Assembly (NCBI GenBank): GCA_003427395.1
Contig: BFEA01000080.1
Location: 1,497,053 to 1,534,905 of the forward strand
Source: Chara braunii
Taxonomy: Eukaryota; Streptophyta; Charophyceae; Charales; Characeae
Length of the DNA stretch: 37,853 bases
Direction: 5' to 3'
In this document: piece by piece, positions 28,154 to 37,500 of the stretch
How positions within the stretch are numbered: position 1 is the stretch's first letter
Layout: the number at the start of each line of letters is the position of its first letter
Notes under the pieces: model-generated
Seen by the model: the letters and a program-made list of their open reading frames with translations, nothing else
What the model was told of the DNA's origin: nothing
Databases searched by the model: none
Program-made: the position numbers and the translations under genes

Positions 28154-28913
28154 TTGCATCGCACCGGACTACAGCTGGACTTGAAGCTTACTTGCAGCCC
28201 TCATGTGACAGAGGCACTACAATTGCGTGGGTAGTTGAGAAAGGCCCTATGGATTCTGGCGGCAGGTAAGTTGTAATAGGGCCTCACTCGACTACTCTCC
28301 AATTTGTGCAAAATTAGAATGAATCTTTCACTAGAACATGGAAAGATACATCGCCTTATTTTTTGTCGTTTGTGCATGTGTATAGCTACTGCGTGTTTCC
28401 ACGTTGTTGGTTTTCAACTTGTCACGGACGTTCTCTTTTTTTTTTTTTCTTTTTTTTTTTTAACGAAAGCACCAATGAAACACAACGGTCAGTTCTGTCG
28501 TTTTCTATACCTGGAAGTAATGAGCCGAAAGCAACGGTTCCACAGACGCGTCCTCATCATGACTGTATTGGACCTCTGAAGGGGCTCAGGAAGATAGCAT
28601 GGAGTTGTGTACGGCAAACATGACAACACACACAGGTTTTGGGGCCGCGCGGCCCTGAAAAAAATTGCGCGGGCAATGTCCTAATTTTGGCTGGGCGTGG
28701 GAACTTCGATTCACCCCCTCCCCAACTTTTTTTTTTTTGGCTGACCCCGAATTTTGCCCATGCGGCGCACCGGGTGCGCGTGCCACGTGCGCAATGCGCA
28801 GTGCGCCACATGTGCACGAGTGGCTGCATGGGATGCGCCGCAAGTATGATTTAGACTGAAAGATACCCCAAATTCAGCTATAATGACCATATGTTGTATT
28901 CGGGGGAAGACTG

Positions 28914-29666
28914 TAGCAGCTTTGCGTAGCTCAAATCAATCACAAAGCCATGCATACATGCGTTTGAAACAGCGAGCAGACGCTGGATGAGCCACACCAA
29001 AACTGTGATTAACCGAGAAGATTGAGCAAGTAGGACTAATATTCAGTGAGTGAATAGTGACATCTTTTTGCCTGTTCGTTCGGCGATTCTTTGATTTGTT
29101 TGTTTGTCTGACACTGCAAGTGTGCCTTGTCTCTATAGCCTTTGCGATTGTAAGCGGTGCGAGAGTTATTGCAAGTGCTGAATTCTGGTTTGCTCGGTCG
29201 TTCTCTCTGTTCATGAGACCTAATCTGATGGGAAGTTCCTTCAGTTCAGTGAACTTCAGTTTAAAGTCGAGTGTTATCAATTGGGAGGGAATCCGAGGGA
29301 TCATTTTTTTCCGTTTTTTTTCCCTTTTCTTTTCTGACTGATCAGACCCGGCACACCAAGGTGTATGTGAATCATAAGCATGGAGAACAAAGAAGAAAAG
29401 AAAAGGGGGTATCTCAATTGATCCCTTGCACACTCTGAGATGGGGCCAGACTCCACTGATTGCATCATATTGAATTTGATTAGTAGTCAAGAAATGTGAG
29501 CTGTATGTGGTCAATCCCAGATTGCTCGATTCCATCGGAGGCTCTGGTCGTGTTTGTTTGCTCTGATGGCATATTGTTGTGGTTTGGTGACTGAGTGACC
29601 CTGCGGATACTTTTTTCATGTTTCCGCTTTTGTTTACGTCTCCCCTGCCTTCTCTCTTGCCGCCCG
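28914..29666. other. No gene recognised (GTG intron 2)
   Basis: No domain on either strand. The long minus-strand frame 28936-29718 has Lys/Asn/Thr-rich content without motifs and runs into the poly-G, so it is rejected. Confidence 0.5.

Positions 29667-29701
<35 letters not shown>
29667..29701. repeat. Poly-C35 tract just upstream of GTG exon c
   Basis: 35 consecutive C, followed by TCTTTCCCTCCCTGCACCCC and the acceptor at 29736-29737. The tract may serve as, or disturb, the polypyrimidine tract of intron 2. Confidence 0.9.
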
Positions 29702-29706
<5 letters not shown>

Positions 29707-29737
29707 CCCTCCCTGCACCCCCCACCGAACGAATCAG

Positions 29738-29858
29738 GGATATTTACAATGGCACAACTTGTAAGCCGGGTTGGAGTCATCGGAGTGTTCTTAATGGCAG
29801 TGCTCTCTGGATATGGTGCAGTAAATCTTCCCTACAGTTACATGTCCTTATTCATCAG
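29738..29858 (+). CDS. GTG/GPHR exon c
   Basis: A 121-bp exon with acceptor AACGAATCAG|GG and donor TTCATCAG|GTGAGC. It encodes [20 protein letters not shown] then [20 protein letters not shown] (last codon split). This is the most conserved part of GTG/GPHR proteins; animal members have [12 protein letters not shown] and SGFGAVN at this place. It forms a membrane helix plus the following loop. A C35 tract ends only 36 bp before the acceptor. Confidence 0.95.
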
Positions 29859-31480
29859 GTGAGCAAATCAAATCCCATCCATTGATTTCTCTCTTCCGCA
29901 TCACACGACCTACAATCTTTTGCAAGTTGTATTGTCTTCCTGTTGACGTTGATGATGTTGTTAGTTAGTTCGACTCCCTCCATGATGTCACTTCAGCCAT
30001 GCCTGTCCTTTCAGAACCGATCTGCTCTTAGCCTTGGGTACAAACTCTAGAGGATCACGCTAGCTAGCATAGTAGGAAGCCTGCAGGTATGCACTTCGTC
30101 GTCTGTGCTGCACAATTACGAGAACTCACGCTCATATGTACGGAAATATACAGGCCACAACGTCACAGAGGCGAAGTCGCTTGCAGTAGGGGGTGTGCCC
30201 AACTAAGGTGCTGTGCAGGATTGGTTAACAAAACAATCAAAGGTTCAGGTTAGTACGGGGGGATTCGGGGGCATCAACCTCTTGTGCACGTAAGGTTTGG
30301 ATTTTAAAACTTTGGAAAGATGATAATTTATACAGTAGGACGTACTAAGAAGATGTAAAGAAGTGTGTCCGTTCTTGGCCTAAACAACGCTACCAGTACA
30401 CGAGATGTTTTCCCCAGTGCGAGGTTTTTGGTTCTGTTACAATAGGACTCTCTAGGCAAGTGGGTCATGGGAGCCTTGCTGCGTGCCAAGCTCCGAGCTC
30501 TGCCATGTGCGTTTGGCCTTCACATCTTCGTGTGCATGGCGGGAATTGAAAGAGAGTCTTAGAGAGCACTGCCGGCACGCACATGCAAGTTACAACTGGG
30601 CCAACCTCACCCCGTTACATCCCTCCCATGCTACATTCTGTTCGTGTGGTCTTATCTGTAAAACAGGTTGTCAGTTACTGAAGCGGGGGATTCCTTTTTT
30701 TCAATGGCGTGCTCCGTCCTCCGTCTGTTCTTACTTGTAAAAGGGGTTCTTAGGTACGGAAAAGGGGGGAACGGGGGGCAGTGGGGGCCGGTTGCTTTTA
30801 TCCATGACATGTTTAAACAGTGGGGGCGTCAGATCCGACAGCAGGTTCCGATCTTTTTAGCTGGGTGCTGATTTCTGACGCCAGCGTTCTCAGTTAAGTC
30901 ACTGTTTGTTATGTTGCCCGTGTGTGCAAGTAAATCCACGTTTCCTCCGGAGATAGTTTGTTCATTGTCTTAGCCCACAGCTGATATCGTTGTCGTATTT
31001 CACCCCTTCGAATATGGTATCTATTAAACGACTTCTACCCCTGATGGCCAAAACTCTGCTTTCCGGTTAGTTAGGGCCGGGTTTGGGGGGAGGTCGGCGA
31101 CTGCCCAAAAAAAAAAAAAAAGGCGAAAGAAAAAAACTTCTCCTACATTAGCTGGCCGTCATTGCTGACTCTCCCTGAGAAATGCGCGTGCAGGTGTCCA
31201 GGAAAAACGTGCCTTCTGTCAGTTGCTTGCGGGCATGCAGGAAAAACCATGGGCAACTCAAGAGAATGAATCTTCATGTATTTATGTGAAAGATGCACTC
31301 ACCTGGAGTTGTAGCAAAGTTCTCCTGTTCCCGTGTTGGTGGCCAGAGCTGGTTGATCTCTATCTAACCGTCGGACAAGGCAAATCCACGGAGGAGAGGG
31401 TTTCATCTTGGAAAGGAAGTCGATGTGAAGAGGAGTTTGTCCGGTTGCCTTTCTTTTCTTCTGTGCACGTCGTAAGTAGT
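29859..31480. other. No gene recognised (GTG intron 3, left part)
   Basis: Ordinary sequence with a short A-run at 31109-31122. GAGAATGAATCTTC at about 31261 is a fragment of the palindrome family seen at 27900. No coding motif was seen. Confidence 0.5.
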
Positions 31481-31582
31481 GTAGCGAGGCCCTTCTTTTT
31501 GTGTTTTTTGTGCAAGTGGAGGGTGGTTTGCGAAACGGGGACAAAAAACGAAAACTATATATAGAAAAAAAAGAAGAAATGG

Positions 31583-31808
31583 GCGCAAAAGACACAAAGT
31601 ATGGCTGTGTATGTTTCCAATTTTTTGTGCAAGATTCATTCCCAATTTGCACATTTGGTGAGTAGTGCAGCGAGGGCGGGTTGTCAGACGAGGCAGCTGT
31701 GAACTCACGGCCATTGCTGCACTGCTCACCATATGTGCAAAATGAGAATGAATCTTCCCCTAGAAACAGGGAACGTGCACAGCCATATTTGCTGTGCTTT
31801 CGCAGCGC
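31583..31808. repeat. Palindrome of the 27900 family
   Basis: GCGCAAAAGACACAAAGTAT...GATTCATTCCCAATTTGCAC...GGTGAGTAGTGCAGCG mirrors TGCTGCACTGCTCACC...GTGCAAAATGAGAATGAATC...GTGCTTTCGCAGCGC. The arms are about 95 bp with more mismatches than the 27900 copy, so it is older. A further diverged half lies at about 31478-31545. Confidence 0.78.
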
Positions 31809-31863
31809 ATTTCACCCAAGGCTCGTTTCTATTGTGATATATATATTTTTTGAAACTTTTCGT

Positions 31864-31865
<2 letters not shown>

Positions 31866-31902
<37 letters not shown>
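31866..31902. repeat. Poly-T tract
   Basis: A run of about 37 T, preceded by AT-rich sequence. Confidence 0.9.
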
Positions 31903-32334
31903 CGCACATCCCTTCACACGTCGGGGCAGGCTTCAGACCCCTTCAGAGGTCGTGGCAGTTACTGCTACTGGTAGTACAGATACTTTGCTGAAAATCGCCC
32001 TACCGGTCCCCCGGAGTTTTCGACGTCGGGGGTAGTGGTGGTTTTAAGTGGCATGCACACACCGGTACTCCCTTAGCTGAATTCCGTGGGTAAGTATGCC
32101 CTAATTGATAAGAGGGAAGGTAATTTGGTGATGATGTAATCTGCAATCCCCATATTGCAAGCTGTCTGTGCAGCGCAAAACTCTTGTGCATATGCAAATG
32201 AAAAGCATTGGATGTAGATGACCATAACCGTAAAGATGCATTAAGCTTGGTGTCCATATGACAAAAGGACTTATAGTATCCTCTGGAAGAGATGGGTTGC
32301 TCTCTCTGAACTACAAGGATGGCGCTTTCTTGTC

Positions 32335-32442
32335 TCGGATGTACAGGAGTGGCCTTTCAGGTTGGATACAGTTATGATGAGGGCACTTTGTGTTCTTGAA
32401 AACTGTGCTTCTCAATTTTGGACGAGGGGGGCTTGTGACCAG

Positions 32443-32480
<38 letters not shown>

Positions 32481-32760
32481 CTGATACAGGCATGACGAGG
32501 GTGGGTTGTGTTCTCTGAAACTGGCCCGTTGGATCCTTGAATGTATACAAGTCGCTTGTCAGGTCCGATACATCATGATGAGGGGCGTTTTCGAAGACCG
32601 GCCGTCGCATAGTCAAATGTGTAAAGTCACCTTTGAGGTCCTATACAGTTGTGTGATAAGGGTGGATTGTGTTCGTGAAAGCCTGTGGCTGTGGCCTCGA
32701 ATGTATAGGAGTCGCCTTTCAGGTCTAATACAGTCATGATGAGTGTGGGAAAACTGGCCT
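32335..32760. repeat. Degenerate tandem repeat of ~75-85 bp
   Basis: CAGGT/GAGGT followed by -TGATACAG--ATGATGAGGG recurs near 32358, 32477, 32562, 32637 and 32721, with TGTGTT...GAAA...GGCC and AATGTATA-GAGTCGCC between. The first interval is longer because a (TC)n run (32443-32475) lies inside. A reverse-oriented copy of the core is at about 28553-28580. Confidence 0.75.
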
Positions 32761-32826
32761 TCCTGTGAACTTGATGACGGCACGTTGGTTCCACAAATGC
32801 ATATAGCTCATCTTTCAGGCACATCT

Positions 32827-32843
32827 AGATGTGTATAAGAGAC

Positions 32844-32845
<2 letters not shown>
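32827..32845. other. Tn5 mosaic end (Nextera-type adapter) left in the assembly
   Basis: AGATGTGTATAAGAGACAG is the exact 19-bp Tn5 mosaic end used in tagmentation libraries. The bases before it (CACATCT) are the tail of a second, oppositely oriented mosaic end, so two adapters met head to head. A CT-run follows. In translation this gives the well-known artefact peptides MCIRDS and VSYTHLDV. It is not biological; a false join is likely here. Confidence 0.93.

Positions 32846-32893
<48 letters not shown>
32846..32893. repeat. (CT)n microsatellite
   Basis: A CT-run of about 48 bases directly after the adapter sequence, so its length and its neighbours may be assembly products. Confidence 0.9.
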
Positions 32894-32896
<3 letters not shown>

Positions 32897-32959
32897 CTGT
32901 GGCCCCCATAAAAGGGAAAACAAGTATGCTCACACGATGTTCAACCCAAATATGCGCGT

Positions 32960-34740
32960 GGTGCACGTGTATCTGCACCGCATGGCGGTCCACAATTATG
33001 ATTCCTACTCTAACTCGTCTGTCTCGCATGCCCATCGTGCGATCTTTGTTGACATTCTGGATCGAGTCTTTAACGCAATGGAGGTTTCCATGATCTGAAT
33101 ATACTTTTGAAGTGTCCACGGGGCAGATGATATTGCCATGTTCTCAAAGCTCCGTACAGTGCATACAGTTCTTTTTCATATGTGGATAATGCATCTGCAT
33201 TTTCACAGTTATGGCATCGAGCCCTTACAAATTACAATCAATGCACGGTCGTAGTTCTCCGTCCTTCTTAGGTACAAATAGAACTGGGGCTCCACATGAT
33301 GATTAGCTGGCTTGCTTTAATCCACCCCTTGGTAAGTAACTCATCTAGCTGTTTGTGACTGACATTCTGTGAACTGGGCCCTTCGGAATCTTACTACCTG
33401 GCTGCATCCATATATGGTGCCTGAGTTCTCTTGCCACTACTCCTTTGGGCTCCTCCTCGAGATCTACAAACTTTTTCAATTGATTCTTGATGTGGGGTGG
33501 TAATCCGTCAACGCTTTCCACTGAGCTACCCTGTTTTTCCATGAATTTCTCTCAGGTGTCATTTGTATCCATCAACGCTTTCCGTAAACGTAGACTTGGT
33601 CCTCCATCGTGTTTATTTGTATCTTGAGAATGCTGCGCCACTTATGCAACATGCAGACAGAGAGGACCTCAGACCAAAGTCACGGTATAGGCGGACTTTC
33701 TTCGTGCCTTTTCCTTGGCTTGGTAACCAAAACTCCTGTTCTCCTGACTTTAGGTCTGCATTTGCTGCCTTCCCCCGCTCTGTACCCAGCAACAAGTCAA
33801 AAGGGCGAATTTTCTCACGAAGATGGCCAGTGAGTGTGATGACTTTACCCTCCAACCGGAAATATCCCTTGACCCCCCTCTACATATTGACTAACGCCGA
33901 TGTCATTAATATTTGTTTGCTGTTTGAGAAACAACTTGTTGTTCCAACTCCTGCACCTTCACCCCTAGATGTAATTTCATGATTGCCCTATGCGGAATAG
34001 AACTCCTTGTCGAGCCACTATCTATCAATGCACCTATCCTCACTTTGGTAACTTCTACGTCTGTTATGACAGATGGTCTTGTCTCTCGCTTCTTTCCAGC
34101 CCAGGCTTTGCGAAGAGTGATCAGTTCCTCGCTGATGCCTGCAAGGGATCTGCCCATAGACACCCTGCAACAAGCGGCCTCTGCGCTACCCTCTGAGTGG
34201 GTGGCTGAGCAAACCTCTGCTTGGATGGCCTGCGAGGGGGACGAGGATGCTTCTGTGTACGCACGGCTACTTACACTCTCAGCCGCAGTGGAAGCAGTTG
34301 AAACCTATACTGGCCATCCCCTCTTGACATCTCCTGTTGGACCTGCCACTGCTGCTGTCACTGCGGGAAGTTGCTAATTCCGCTGCCACCAAGCAATCAA
34401 CACTTCTCTTATTTCTTTTCGCGTGTTTGGTTGCGTGCCAGCCTGGATTACTCCGCTTCGCGTGCCCTCCAATCACTTGTGCTGGAAGACGATGAGATCC
34501 TGCTCCGGTACCACGGCAATGATCCCACATCTCACACAATGCTTGGATGTATTACGAACCACACTGTGGACTGCAGATGGCATGAAAAAGCCAAGGGAGT
34601 CCACAGTGCACGTCGTTGCTTTCTTTGAGGGAGGTACCCAGCACCAGCTTCCTGAGCCTGCATACCAATCTTCACACACTGGAGGCACAGTGACACGATA
34701 TGGATTCTCTCTCTCTCTCACTCCCTCTCTCTTCTACCCA
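32960..34740 (-). mobile_element. Ty3/gypsy retrotransposon 5' half with internally deleted RT
   Basis: On the minus strand there is a gag zinc-knuckle remnant (about 34560-34480), protease (34163-33906) with IGALIDSGSTRSSI, a linker (33855-33613), the RT N-terminus (33542-33237) with ELRHHIWMQPGSKIP, LDELLTKGWIKAS and APVLFVPKKDGELRPCID, then directly RNase H (33215 to about 33100) with STYEKELYALYGALRTWQYH and FKVYSDHGN. The RT palm with its catalytic Asp residues is gone. The copy lies antisense in intron 3 of the GTG gene and is distinct from the copy at 21.4-23.8 kb, because both contain RNase H. No LTR was recognised. Its low-coordinate side is next to the suspect adapter join. Confidence 0.82.
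33906..34163 (-). pseudogene. Gypsy aspartic protease domain
   Basis: The frame reads TRPSVITDVEVTKVRIGALI then DSGSTRSSIPHRAIMKLHLG. The ALIDSGSTRS string is the active-site loop (D-S/T-G) of retropepsin-type proteases that cut the polyprotein. The upstream part of the frame (MSMGRSLAG) is gag-pol linker. The element is dead because RT is deleted. Confidence 0.75.
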
Positions 34741-34749
34741 CTCTCATAG

Positions 34750-35674
34750 GCCTGGTGCACTGTCTGAATGTCTCCCGTCAGTCTTGCGTCCCTATCAGCT
34801 ATGGTGCCGGGCACCTGTTGACTAAATATTCTTGCCTCACAGTCACACTCGCCACTCAACTGCACAGGAGCGGGGAAGCGCTTCCCTTATATGCTGAATG
34901 GAAAGTGTGTTGATGGTCTGCCGTTACCGGCCTTACGTACTGGCTTCAGTCTCCAAATTTGGATCTTTCCGGACCAGTACCCGTTCGTTGCCAGTGGCGG
35001 TCTGCTTCTGATGCATTTGTAGTTTTCACGGACTTTCCCCGTACTGAGCTCTGCAAGTTTTGGACCGACGGCTGGTATGTAATTGACAGACTGGTACCTA
35101 CCAACATGTAGCGGGCTCTATAACCTGCCGACCTACTTAATGGGCCTACGGGTTATTGTACGGACAACTGGGACAAGCTTATTCCCCTATGTTACATGGG
35201 ACTCTGGGTCTTGGAACTGCATCCACAGACTATGATCCAGATGAATCCTTTCAAAGGCAGTGAAACGGAACAAAAGTTGCAGAACGTGGCGTTCAACCCC
35301 CAGGTGTAAGCAAGTGAGTGAAGAACAAGGGCAACTCTGATTGATTTTGTGTCAGAGGTTTGCAACATGGGACGCACTCTAATGTGAAACGATTCTCATA
35401 TTCACAGAGTCGAAGTGTCAGTAGGGATTTATGCCAGTGGATCTCCTCCCGGGAATTGGTGATGGCGTGTCTATAGAGAGGAGGAGGAGGAGGAGGAGGT
35501 GGGGGGATGTGTATACAAAAGAGTGTGCATGGATCTCTCACTGTCAGGAACAGACAATGATGTGTCTATGGAAGAGGGTGCATGGGTCTCTGGCTGCTTC
35601 TGAGTGTAACGGGCACGATTTGTCTCCTTGTGGTTGGGTGGAGCTGAAATGGTTCGCTGGGTGCACTTCTGTAG
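34750..35674. other. No gene recognised (GTG intron 3, right part)
   Basis: The left portion may still be gag sequence of the gypsy element, but I cannot support a domain. (GAG)n at 35478-35500 and an unremarkable stretch lead to the exon acceptor at 35673-35674. Confidence 0.5.
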
Positions 35675-35804
35675 GCAGATCGAGCCAGCAGACATTGCAG
35701 ATCTGGATAAGAGATGGCTGCAAGCCGTTGAGACATATGTTGCCAAGAAGAAAAAAATAATCCTCGCACAAATGGAGATGGACAGATTGGAAGGTTCTCG
35801 TAAG
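35675..35804 (+). CDS. GTG/GPHR exon d
   Basis: A 130-bp exon with acceptor CACTTCTGTAG|G and donor CGTAAG|GTACAG. It encodes QIEPADIADLDKRWLQAVET then YVAKKKKIILAQMEMDRLEG and SRK. This is the start of the cytosolic coiled-coil loop; the KKKKIIL string and the I-E-x-x-DI lead-in match plant GTG proteins. The single first base completes the Arg codon of exon c, and it ends in phase 0. The next exon of the family (a basic FF-RM-type stretch) was not found before the window ends. Confidence 0.93.
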
Positions 35805-36283
35805 GTACAGCAACTTCTCTACCTTACCTTTCCGCCCACCCACCCACCCAGCCTCTTTTCCTGTCATGTTCCCTCGTTTGTGCCTAGTCCTGCTGCTCTG
35901 TCCGTCTGAGTCCAGCTCCATTTGTGCTTTTGATGTCACTCCCTCTCTCCACAAGCCTGTTCCTTGGGAGGTTTGTGTATATATTTACTCACGCTTGGCT
36001 TACTGCAACAAGAGCGTCATGAATGTTGGTGATGTTGGATCTCATCTCGCAGCATAGACTTCTGTTGTTTTGTAACACAATTACATGCTTCGCTGCCCTT
36101 TTCGTTGACAATACACATGCATGATGGACCTATTCCTGCTCTTTCAGTTTTTCTATTTCAATCCCCCGTCCATGCCCGCACAGTCCGTAGACCTGCTGTC
36201 AGTTTCTGCTTTGACTATCAGTGGTGGCTTGTTTTGGTCAACCATAAGGATGCACAACAAGGCCATTCCTGACTAGGTCAGTG

Positions 36284-36380
36284 CCATACTTGCGGCGCAT
36301 GCCGTGCACGGGGTCGTCGCACGTGGGGCGCAGAGCGCGCGCGCACGTGATGCGGCACATCCAAAAAAAAAAAAAAAAAC
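36284..36380. mobile_element. Solo end of an hAT-like element (CATACTTGCGGC family)
   Basis: CATACTTGCGGCGCATGCCG then a TGCGC/GCGCGC-rich subterminal region and a poly-A (36363-36379), the same layout as the ends of the element at 27485-28848. The matching right end GCCGCAAGTATG is not in the remaining window. It is either truncated or continues beyond the edge. Confidence 0.6.
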
Positions 36381-36611
36381 GAAAGGACAGGGTGGGGTGG
36401 GCAAACATGCCCCTTGCTTCTAAAAATCAAACTGCGAGAGAGGAAAAAGTTGGGGCCATGTCATACCCCAAAACTGTGCATGCATGTGTGCGTGTGGGTG
36501 TGCATGTCCTCATTGTGTCCTGCTCCAGTCTCTTTTCCGAAGGGCCCCTACAGCGAGTTAGCAAGGACCCATCGTGAAGCAGAGATAGGCATTAGACTTC
36601 CAGTTTAGTAT

Positions 36612-36945
36612 GAGCGGGCCGAGAATATATACTCTGGATTCAAAGTCAGGTCTGTGTATCAGCGGTTATGGGTCACTAATTCTCTGTTTATTCTTTTTGT
36701 TTTCTTAGGAATATGTGCAGTGGCCCTAAGGGTCTCTACTCCCGACATGCACAAAAGACAAAACATATGGCGGTGTATTACTCCACGTTCTAGCAGAAGA
36801 TTCATTCTAATTTTGCACATTTGGTTAGTGCAGCCAAGCCCTGAGAATCACGTGCAGAGACCAACAGGGCCTAGCTAAGTGAGCAACCCATAACTGCTGA
36901 AACGCAGACCTGAATTCGAATCCAGAGTATATATTCGGCCAGCTC
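36612..36945. mobile_element. Foldback element with ~65-bp arms carrying a palindrome-family half-unit
   Basis: The left arm GAGCGGGCCGAGAATATATA CTCTGGATTC...CAGGTCTG...GGTTATGGGT mirrors the right arm ACCCATAACTGCTGA...CAGACCTGAATTCGAATCCA GAGTATATATTCGGCC-GCTC. Between the arms at 36727-36860 is one half-unit of the 27900 palindrome family (TGCACAAAAGACAAAACATA...GATTCATTCTAATTTTGCAC). Confidence 0.82.
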
Positions 36946-37500
36946 CGGCTCTACTTGATACTCGTTGCCTGCCTCGACCCATATGTAAACTTTGTGTCAG
37001 TCAGTATATATGATCGTGTGGAATTTCTGGACTGTTTTCACTGTCAGTCCTCGAGAGGCGCGAAGCGTGCAATACTCCAGGTAGACCGAATATTCAAGAG
37101 TGCGACGTGGGTCTATTCTTCGTCAGAGTGGAGCCAAAGGCGCAATTGGAAAAGGCAGAGGCCTCACTTATCTGGCATTTAAAGCCGAAGGATGATTCAT
37201 ATGATTCTGGAACGTAGTGGCAACACGAAGTAGGAAGGCCTCGGTTGAAATGATGTTTGAAATTTGAAGTTTATTTCTGGGTTAAGCCGACGTCCGGCTC
37301 AGACAGACCGGGCCAGACGGACCGGGCCAGACGAACGGGGGGGGGTCCGTCCGGCAAAACCAGATGAGCCAAAAAACATCCCAGGATTTTTTTTTTATTT
37401 TTTTTGAAGATGGGGTTGGAGTGCGCTCGCTGAGAGGAGCCCGAATCCGCAGAGAAACTTGTGAAAGTCATGTGCGGTGGGGGGGCGGGGGGGATTTGTC
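36946..37500. other. No gene recognised
   Basis: Includes a short duplicated phrase GACGGACCGGGCCAGAC / GACAGACCGGGCCAGAC at about 37302-37333 next to a G-run with TCCGTCCGGC, and a T-run at 37388-37405. It should lie in the next GTG intron. Confidence 0.5.

Larger units (their letters stand above)
27485..28848. mobile_element. hAT-like non-autonomous transposon (1364 bp) with 8-bp target-site duplication
   Basis: The ends are CATACTTGCGGC (27485-27496) and GCCGCAAGTATG (28837-28848). The 8 bases ATTTAGAC occur immediately outside each end (27477-27484 and 28849-28856). An 8-bp duplication and CA...TG ends fit the hAT superfamily. Subterminal regions are rich in TGCGC/GTGCGC on both sides, as hAT ends often are. 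The inside has poly-T, (TG)n and large nested palindromes, with no transposase. The target was the centre of a MITE. Confidence 0.82.
27430..28913. mobile_element. TA-type MITE copy 5, split by a 1.36-kb insertion
   Basis: The left part (27430-27484) reads CCTTCTTCCCCCGAATACAA, GGTCATTATAGCTGTATTT. The right part (28857-28913) reads TGAAAGATACCCCAAATTCA, GCTATAATGACC and GTTGTATTCGGGGGAAGACT. TA lies on both outer sides. The two parts together are about 112 bp, like the intact copies. Everything between them is the element at 27485-28848. Confidence 0.85.
18505..35804 (+). other. GTG/GPHR (GPR89-type) gene, four internal exons with large introns
   Basis: Four exons on the plus strand join in frame with canonical GT/AG borders: 18505-18609, 26533-26640, 29738-29858 and 35675-35804. 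The junction phases are 1, 1 and 2, all consistent. Together they encode about 154 residues of the N-terminal half of a GTG1/2-GPHR protein. This is a nine-pass membrane protein of Golgi/ER membranes, described as an anion channel controlling Golgi pH and, in Arabidopsis, as a GPCR-type G protein linked to ABA and growth. The N-terminal ~75 residues and everything after GSRK are not found here. The introns (7923, 3097 and 5816 bp) hold nearly all the transposons right of 18.6 kb. Confidence 0.88.

Noticed and set aside
28936-29718. Minus-strand frame of 260 codons
   Set aside because: It begins in the poly-G run, has biased composition and no motif, and lies opposite a host intron.
36900-36945. 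B-box-like string TTCGAATCC suggesting a tRNA
   Set aside because: It is part of the right arm of a foldback element; no acceptor stem, anticodon arm or A box fits around it.
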